This document shows, in pieces, positions 1 through 5,086 of a stretch of 5,086 nt of DNA (position 1 is its first letter; each line of letters begins with the position of its first letter). Both the position numbers and the translations under genes were made by a program. The notes below the pieces were generated by a model, which did not search any database, was not told where the DNA came from, and worked only from the letters and a program-made list of their open reading frames with translations. Source of the stretch: HGM05232 sp964646495 (GTDB taxonomy: Bacteria > Bacteroidota > Bacteroidia > Bacteroidales > Muribaculaceae); assembly GCA_964646495.1 (NCBI GenBank), contig CAZYEO010000150.1, positions 1 to 5,086 on the forward strand, in the 5' to 3' direction.

Positions 1-306
1 TTTTTTTATTTTTATTCTACAAATTAACATCTCAAATACACTCAATGAGAAAAATACATATTAAACACTAATATTTTATCCACATTTTAATAAATTAATA
101 CAATCTGAATAGTCTTATGTTTATATCTGAATGTTTTCATATCTTCTATAAATCACACCCATAACACTCAATTATTGTAATCGGTAGCCATCGCACACAT
201 ATTTATAGTTATTATAACGATCCTACCCCCAAAAGCATTTTGTATAACATTTTGGGGGTAGGTCTGTGCTGGAATAGCATTTACATTACTAACAAATGGG
301 GTGATA
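1..306. other. AT-rich noncoding region downstream of the gene pair
   Basis: I see no credible coding frame in this stretch. Besides the hairpin at 222-262, it holds a DnaA-box-like 9-mer (76-84) and a short repeat, ATCTGAAT, at 103-110 and 125-132. On the minus strand, bases 20-1 read as an A-rich run similar to leaders before Bacteroidota start codons, so another minus-strand gene may begin just outside the window. I found no convincing -33/-7 promoter pair for it and no tRNA or other structured RNA I could recognise. Confidence 0.6.
222..262 (-). terminator. Perfect 13-bp hairpin after the large gene, candidate transcript end
   Basis: The arms CCTACCCCCAAAA (222-234) and TTTTGGGGGTAGG (250-262) are exact reverse complements around a 15-base loop. 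The hairpin begins 44 bases after the stop codon of the large secreted-protein gene. Nine of the thirteen pairs form a G/C-rich outer stem, so the RNA fold should be strong on either strand. It lacks the usual U-run after the stem on both strands; the A and T tracts lie inside the stem next to the loop. It could be an atypical or bidirectional terminator, or an mRNA 3'-end stability hairpin. A protein-binding palindrome is less likely because of the wide loop. Confidence 0.5.
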
Positions 307-3300
307 TTAGTTGTCTACCAACATCTTGCGAGTCATTACTTTTTCATTGGAGGTAAGTCGATAAAAATAGATACCTTTAGCCAAATCAAAAGTATCGACA
401 TTAACGCAATAAGAACCGGCATCTTCCATTTTCTTTACAATTATTTTTCTAAGATTTCCATTGGTATCGAATAATAATAACTCAATATCTGATGCTTTCT
501 CCAGAGAATAGCATATAGATGTTAATCCTTTAGATGGATTTGGGAAATTCTGTCCGAGTATTGTCTCTATATTATTATCAACTATATCAACATACGATGG
601 AGTGAATTCATATTCATATATGCGTTTCATCAATTCCGTACGTTTTTCGCTTGGATATATGGTTTCAAAAGGGATTCCCATCACTACCACCTTACCTATT
701 TTATTGCTTTCGCCAAATGTTCCATTATAGCAAATACCTGCATATCCTATATTTTCATCATATAATACCCCATCTTTTTTATACTGCATAAATCCAATAG
801 CATCCCCTTCAGGTAGAAGGACATCGGGATATTTAACGGCTGTGGTTGTTCCATCGGCAAAAGAGAACGAAAAATTATCTTCGCCGAATCCTGTACCGGG
901 TTTGATTTGAGCTTCTTTGTATAGCCCGGGGGATGCACCGGGGGTATCCGACACATATGAGCACTTCAAATAATCTCTCATATAGTCATTGGATGCTGCA
1001 CCACTTGTGGGGCGCCCCAAATCCCACCCTATCTCTGAACCCGAAACAAATAGAGTACCCCCTCCATGAAGATATTCTTTTACTTTGGCTTGCTCAACTG
1101 CATCAAATGTTTTATCAACGGTGCTTTCTTCCCCTAAAAGATAATCAACAAACGAATAATCGTTCAAGTTAATTAGATTGGCTGCCACAGCATCATTAGT
1201 AGCAGAAGCAACACTCTTGCCCAACTCGTGAAGTGCTATGGCATGCTCTTTGGCATATTCATATCTATTTCCGGCAATTATACGATCGAATCCATTTACT
1301 ACAAGATGCTCTACTTTATCTTTGACAGGGGTAGCAACTAATTTTTCGGACTCGGCAGAAGTTCCATTATTGTTGCTGGCTTTTAATGCGAAAAAATACA
1401 GTTCCCCCTCGTTCAACCCACGTATTATAGGGTCGGATAGGTATAGATCCTTCATATTATTCATATTTTCAAGACTCGTACCATACAACACTTTAAAAGT
1501 AGTTCCGGCAATAGGAGCAATTACTATTTTCACTTCCGATTCGCTTTGAGGCACTATGGCAAATGATTTGGGTATAGCCGGAATCTCAGATGCACCCACT
1601 GTGTATTCAGTTTTGCTCATAATTCCTGTTTCATCGCTAAGTAGTTTGTAGCGGTTAGCATCTTGAAGAATATCTTTCACTTTGGCGGGTACGCCATTTA
1701 CCATCACTTCATCTTTAATAATTCGCACGCCATGACTGTAATCTACATAATTCACACCGTGAGCACCACTTAAAGGTTGTATAGGGGTACCATTGGCATA
1801 ATGCCACCCATAAATAAATAATCTTTCAGGGACTTCCATCAACCTATTAGTAATTACAATATCCTTTTTATGACCGGATATAAGTGACGACAATGGTTGC
1901 GCGAATGCAATGCGATCTGCCTCAATCAGCGTGTTATGAGCATTAAACACAGGGACCGTGGTCATAGAAGCATCGGGAGTCATCGGCTTTGGGGTCATTT
2001 TTATAACACTGTTTTTATGTATCAAATCGGAAAGTTTACGAGTGGGCAATGTAGCTCCAAATAGCGTTGCCACACGTTGAGCCGTAGTAGGGAGCATTGG
2101 AATACGTACAAAATCCTCATCAGATCCTACTGCAAGGAAATCGGGTAGCACCTCTATTTCTACAGCGCAATCGGTTCCGGAAGCGTCCTTGATGGTTTCG
2201 GAAATAGTAGTAGGAATACGCATATAATTGGGCATGTTTCCTTGCGACAGTTGGGTGTAAATCTCATTTTCTCTATCAGCCAAAGACATCGTTTTTATCT
2301 TTTCTATAAATGCACTTCCCGTTATCGCATCAGGCTTTCGCGGTGGTATGCGCAGCATTTTTGGAAATACTGTTGCCGATTGAATAAATGATGAATAAGC
2401 AGCGTCACCATAGAATTTATAGGCTTTCTCTTCCAATGGAGTGCCTGAGAGAAGGGCATGAATATAGCCGTTCTTTTCAACCAACACCGTATGGAATATT
2501 TGACGATGAGGATTCTTTTTCAAAATAAATTGGATTCTATTATTATCGGTAGCAAATGTCAGCATCTCATCAGTATCTCCTTTTTCCCATGAAATAGATG
2601 GAATATTATTTTCAAGATACTTTTGCATTACTTGCGTGCGATACCAAGTACCTCCGGTAGGTGAAACGAATGGTTTTCCGTCGAGCAAGGCATTTACATC
2701 ATCATAGCAGATTACCGACAGTCTGTTTTCTTGTGAAGCGTTAAGCCATCGTTTCAATTTATCGCCGTAGCGTGAGTCATCCCAGTTATAATTACTATCC
2801 AAAAACGAAATTCTCTTCACATAAGCCGGAATTTCGGCTACTGCATCTATAAACCCCAACGGAAAATTACCTCCGCCACTGTGTCCGCTCAATATTATAT
2901 ATGGATTATATTCTGAGAAAATATTAAGAATACTCTCAGTTAATTCTTTGATTATTTTATCAGCGTTATTTGTTGATTTACGCCATGAGCCCCAACTTTT
3001 TGAGGAGGCTTCCAGATACACCGTAACCAAATTATACCCTGGATTTTGAGCTCTCACAAAACGGGTTTGAGCTCCAACGTGCTGTATTTGATAGTGCCAG
3101 TCATCACCTTCTGCCGGAAGTTTGCCGATAGTCCAATCGGTAGTGTTGCCATTAGGTAATCCATACATAACTATGGCAGTAGGTTTATTCGGGTCAAAAT
3201 CCGATGCCGAAGGTGCATTTATCTCTACATTGACATTTGGATCGTAAGTATATGCCACCACTTGCTCATCAAAATATGGACTTTTTACAAATCCGGGGAT

Positions 3301-3408
3301 AACACAGCCACCATTAGCAGTAGAGATGATGCCGGAAGATGTAACAATAGTCTCTGCCATTATTGTAAAAACAGAGAAAATCATAATAAAAATCAATGTT
3401 CTTTTCAT
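307..3408 (-). CDS. Multidomain T9SS-secreted protein: alpha/beta-hydrolase-like, unknown His-rich domain, FnIII, GATase-like domain
   Basis: This complete 1033-residue protein is probably released or surface-anchored. Residues 1-18 are a signal peptide (cut likely at Ala18-Glu19). Residues 72-340 look like an alpha/beta hydrolase: a strand leads into the elbow GHSGGG (175-180) with Ser177 as candidate nucleophile. Asp204 or Asp236/237, and His306 or His317, are candidate triad partners. Residues about 365-600 form a domain I cannot name, with HKKD (513-516), YGWH (533-536), His550 and DYSHG (556-560). Residues 610-695 resemble fibronectin III. Residues 698-935 resemble the GATase/ThuA-like Rossmann domain found in Bacteroidota proteins often labelled xanthan lyase, with LLGEES (757-762) and VSGSEIGWDL (788-797). 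Residues 948-1033 are a T9SS type A sorting domain (QNFPNPS at 953-959, KGIYFYRL, terminal KML). An esterase-like role beside the sulfatase is inference; lyase activity is not supported. The architecture is clear, the reaction unknown. Start choice is fixed by the signal peptide. Confidence 0.93.
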   Translation of the reverse strand: MKRTLIFIMIFSVFTIMAETIVTSSGIISTANGGCVIPGFVKSPYFDEQVVAYTYDPNVNVEINAPSASDFDPNKPTAIVMYGLPNGNTTDWTIGKLPAEGDDWHYQIQHVGAQTRFVRAQNPGYNLVTVYLEASSKSWGSWRKSTNNADKIIKELTESILNIFSEYNPYIILSGHSGGGNFPLGFIDAVAEIPAYVKRISFLDSNYNWDDSRYGDKLKRWLNASQENRLSVICYDDVNALLDGKPFVSPTGGTWYRTQVMQKYLENNIPSISWEKGDTDEMLTFATDNNRIQFILKKNPHRQIFHTVLVEKNGYIHALLSGTPLEEKAYKFYGDAAYSSFIQSATVFPKMLRIPPRKPDAITGSAFIEKIKTMSLADRENEIYTQLSQGNMPNYMRIPTTISETIKDASGTDCAVEIEVLPDFLAVGSDEDFVRIPMLPTTAQRVATLFGATLPTRKLSDLIHKNSVIKMTPKPMTPDASMTTVPVFNAHNTLIEADRIAFAQPLSSLISGHKKDIVITNRLMEVPERLFIYGWHYANGTPIQPLSGAHGVNYVDYSHGVRIIKDEVMVNGVPAKVKDILQDANRYKLLSDETGIMSKTEYTVGASEIPAIPKSFAIVPQSESEVKIVIAPIAGTTFKVLYGTSLENMNNMKDLYLSDPIIRGLNEGELYFFALKASNNNGTSAESEKLVATPVKDKVEHLVVNGFDRIIAGNRYEYAKEHAIALHELGKSVASATNDAVAANLINLNDYSFVDYLLGEESTVDKTFDAVEQAKVKEYLHGGGTLFVSGSEIGWDLGRPTSGAASNDYMRDYLKCSYVSDTPGASPGLYKEAQIKPGTGFGEDNFSFSFADGTTTAVKYPDVLLPEGDAIGFMQYKKDGVLYDENIGYAGICYNGTFGESNKIGKVVVMGIPFETIYPSEKRTELMKRIYEYEFTPSYVDIVDNNIETILGQNFPNPSKGLTSICYSLEKASDIELLLFDTNGNLRKIIVKKMEDAGSYCVNVDTFDLAKGIYFYRLTSNEKVMTRKMLVDN

Positions 3409-3513
3409 AATTTAATTGTGTATTGATATTAATAATACCTTAACTGCCTCATGATAGATATATCGAAGAATATTTATATTCATAGAGCACTTGGAAATAG
3501 ATTTGCATATTTA
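3409..3513 (-). other. Intergenic leader between sulfatase and large secreted-protein gene
   Basis: These 105 bases separate the sulfatase stop codon from the next start codon. They are AT-rich. The bases just before the ATG (CACAATTAAATT) have no Shine-Dalgarno core, which is normal for Bacteroidota. There is no strong stem with a T-run that would end the sulfatase transcript, and no clear TAnnTTTG promoter element. Co-transcription of the two genes is therefore the simpler reading, although the gap is wider than in tightly packed operons and an unrecognised internal promoter remains possible. Confidence 0.5.
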
Positions 3514-5061
3514 TTATTTGAATCTATCGACTATCTCTTGCAGTTTTTTATTCATCTTTTCTGCAATATTACGATTATCACCATAAACATTCTTATGCTC
3601 CGACACATCATCGATAAGGCGATAAAGTTGAGGTTCGGGGCTATTTGCAAGTTCAGTATTTGTTTGTTTATTTATTATAGCACCCTCTCCTGCAGGTATA
3701 AATTTCCAATTGCCATCGGTGATGCTTAGATTATTTTGTCCATTCTGACCTACAACCCATGAACGCCCTTTATTTTTATTGTTAAGCCAAGCAGATAAAT
3801 GATTTTCACTATCTGGAGCTGCACCTTCCGGGATTTTCACATTCAGCATATTTGCAAATGACGAAATCCAATCAAGTTGGCTCATTAAAGAGCTTGAAAC
3901 ACCCGGCTTAACTCTCCCTATCCAGCTCAGAATACAAGGGACACGAGTACCACCTTCATAGTTGCTATATTTACCGCCACGAAATTCTCCTGCCGGCTTA
4001 TGGTTACCCAATAGCTCTACTGCATTATCATGATACCCATCATCTACAACAGGTCCATTGTCGCTCGAAAGAATTACAATTGTATTTTCTTCAATCCCTA
4101 AGCGTTTTAGAGTACTCATTATCTCCCCTACTCCCCAATCAAATTCCAACAAAGCATCTCCACGAGGTCCCATTCCGCTCTTCCCTACAAAACGTTCATG
4201 AGGATCACGAGGAACATGAATATCGTTTGTCGCCAAATACAAGAAAAAAGGATTATTGTTTTTCGTCTCACTCTCTATAAAACGAACAGCATGTACAATA
4301 ATACTATCTTGAATATCTTGGTCACGCCAAAGTGCTGATTTCCCCCCTTTCATATAACCTATGCGAGATATTCCATTTACAATACTTTGGTTGTGTCCAT
4401 GAGATGGGTGCATGCGCAAAAGTTCAGGATTCTCTTTTCCTGTTGGTTCTCCATAAAAATTCTTTTTATAACTTACCTGCACCGGGTCATCTGCGCTAAT
4501 ACCAATGGCTCTTCCATTTTCAATCCAGATGCAGGGTACGCGGTCGGCTGTTGCAGCCATAATATATGAATAATCAAATCCAATATCACTTGGATTTGGT
4601 TTTATAATCCCGTTCCAATCTTGCTTGCCTGTTTCTGCTCCAAGTCCTAAATGCCATTTACCTATAACACCTGTATTATAGCCGGCTGCCTTAAACATAT
4701 CGGCAAGAGTGTATCTCTCAGGTGAAATTATCATAGCAGCATCTCCGGCAGCAATCCCTGTCCCACTCTTGCGCCAGGCATATTCACCAGTCAGCATAGC
4801 ATAACGAGATGGCGTACTTGTTGCGGCACCACAATGCGCATTAGTAAATCTGATACCTTTAGAGGATAATTTCTCTACATTTGGTGTCTTTATGGTTTTT
4901 GCACCATTGCAACTCAAATCGCCATAACCTATATCATCGGCATAGATGAAAAGCACGTTCGGTTTCGATGTCTCTATTTCTGAATTATCCGCATTTGCAG
5001 TAAATTTTAGCCCTGTCGTAGAAGCAAGCACGGAAACCAATAATAGTTTGTTTATTTTCAT
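3514..5061 (-). CDS. Secreted S1-family sulfatase, serine-type (formylglycine-dependent)
   Basis: This 515-residue protein should hydrolyse sulfate esters, most likely on a sulfated glycan. Residues 1-24 form a Sec signal peptide (basic start, hydrophobic core, likely cut after Ala22-Asn23-Ala24) with no lipobox Cys, so a soluble periplasmic enzyme is expected. Sulfatase signature 1 is at 80-92 (ATSTPSRYAMLTG). Ser82 is the residue to be oxidised to formylglycine, and Arg86 completes S-x-P-x-R. Signature 2 is at 127-137 (GYNTGVIGKWH), giving Lys135 and His137. Asp42, Asp43, Asp334 and Asn335 (SSDNG) are the expected metal ligands; His282 and Lys364 complete the pocket. Nothing essential is missing, and the length is normal for the family. 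Ser instead of Cys implies activation by an anaerobic radical-SAM maturase (anSME), which is not encoded here. The start is the Met just before the signal peptide. It precedes the larger gene by 105 bases, same strand. Family is certain; the sulfated substrate and S1 subfamily cannot be read reliably from sequence alone. Confidence 0.96.
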   Translation of the reverse strand: MKINKLLLVSVLASTTGLKFTANADNSEIETSKPNVLFIYADDIGYGDLSCNGAKTIKTPNVEKLSSKGIRFTNAHCGAATSTPSRYAMLTGEYAWRKSGTGIAAGDAAMIISPERYTLADMFKAAGYNTGVIGKWHLGLGAETGKQDWNGIIKPNPSDIGFDYSYIMAATADRVPCIWIENGRAIGISADDPVQVSYKKNFYGEPTGKENPELLRMHPSHGHNQSIVNGISRIGYMKGGKSALWRDQDIQDSIIVHAVRFIESETKNNNPFFLYLATNDIHVPRDPHERFVGKSGMGPRGDALLEFDWGVGEIMSTLKRLGIEENTIVILSSDNGPVVDDGYHDNAVELLGNHKPAGEFRGGKYSNYEGGTRVPCILSWIGRVKPGVSSSLMSQLDWISSFANMLNVKIPEGAAPDSENHLSAWLNNKNKGRSWVVGQNGQNNLSITDGNWKFIPAGEGAIINKQTNTELANSPEPQLYRLIDDVSEHKNVYGDNRNIAEKMNKKLQEIVDRFK

Positions 5062-5086
5062 GTTATCTATTAATTAATATTTCAGC
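5062..5086 (-). other. Leader upstream of the sulfatase start, cut by the window edge
   Basis: Only 25 bases lie ahead of the sulfatase ATG. They are AT-rich (TTAATTAATAGATAAC next to the start) and carry no Shine-Dalgarno core. Whether the sulfatase is first in its transcript or follows another gene cannot be seen here. Confidence 0.4.

Noticed and set aside
38..172. ACACTCAAT occurring at 38-46 and 164-172
   Set aside because: The two nine-base copies are 126 bases apart with no extended similarity, so no repeat unit or mobile-element end is supported.
207..217. Short palindrome GTTAT-T-ATAAC
   Set aside because: Five-base arms in AT-rich DNA are expected by chance, and nothing nearby supports a binding site.
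747..956. Minus-strand open frame in another frame within the large gene
   Set aside because: It is out of frame with the real protein and lacks family features.
933..1549. Plus-strand open frames (933-1172 and 1238-1549) inside the large gene
   Set aside because: They are antisense to the well-supported GATase-like and FnIII regions, and their compositions look like reverse-strand shadows.
307..3408. Naming the large protein xanthan lyase
   Set aside because: Only the FnIII plus GATase-like tail recalls proteins carrying that label. No polysaccharide-lyase catalytic fold or motif is visible, so the name would mislead.
3409..3513. Internal promoter for the large gene
   Set aside because: No TAnnTTTG element with a suitably spaced TTG was found; the best candidates have two or more mismatches in an AT-rich background.
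3451..3729. Plus-strand open frame spanning the intergenic gap and the 3' end of the sulfatase
   Set aside because: It lies mostly antisense to the conserved sulfatase C-terminus, its translation is Ile/Phe-rich with no recognisable motif, and it has no promoter or leader signal.
4080..4569. Plus-strand open frames (4080-4280 and 4387-4569) opposite the sulfatase
   Set aside because: They sit antisense to the middle of the sulfatase, whose motifs on both sides are intact.

Overview
The window holds two complete genes, both on the minus strand and read from high to low coordinates. It looks like Bacteroidota DNA. Both genes have AT-rich leaders without a clear Shine-Dalgarno sequence. The sulfatase is of the serine type. 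The larger protein ends in a type IX secretion system (T9SS) type A sorting domain, which is essentially confined to Bacteroidota. T9SS cargo argues against the common gut Bacteroides species, which mostly lack this system, and fits another Bacteroidales or related lineage. The genus cannot be fixed from the sequence.

Layout in transcription order: (1) 5061-3514, a Sec-exported S1-family sulfatase with a complete active site; (2) a 105-base AT-rich gap; (3) 3408-307, a 1033-residue T9SS cargo protein made of an alpha/beta-hydrolase-like domain with a GHSGGG elbow, a His-rich central domain of unknown function, a fibronectin III-like domain, a GATase/ThuA-like Rossmann domain and the sorting domain; (4) bases 1-306, noncoding, with a perfect 13-bp inverted repeat (222-262) 44 bases past the stop codon that probably marks the transcript end.

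The two genes are probably co-transcribed; no convincing Bacteroides-type promoter (TTG...TAnnTTTG) was seen between them. A plausible reading, by inference, is that the pair processes a sulfated, possibly ester-decorated glycan or glycoconjugate. The large protein would act outside the cell or at its surface, and the sulfatase in the periplasm. No SusC/SusD pair, glycoside hydrolase, sulfatase maturase or regulator lies in the window, so the substrate is open. The least understood part is the large protein: its catalytic-looking N-terminal and central domains have no function I can name.
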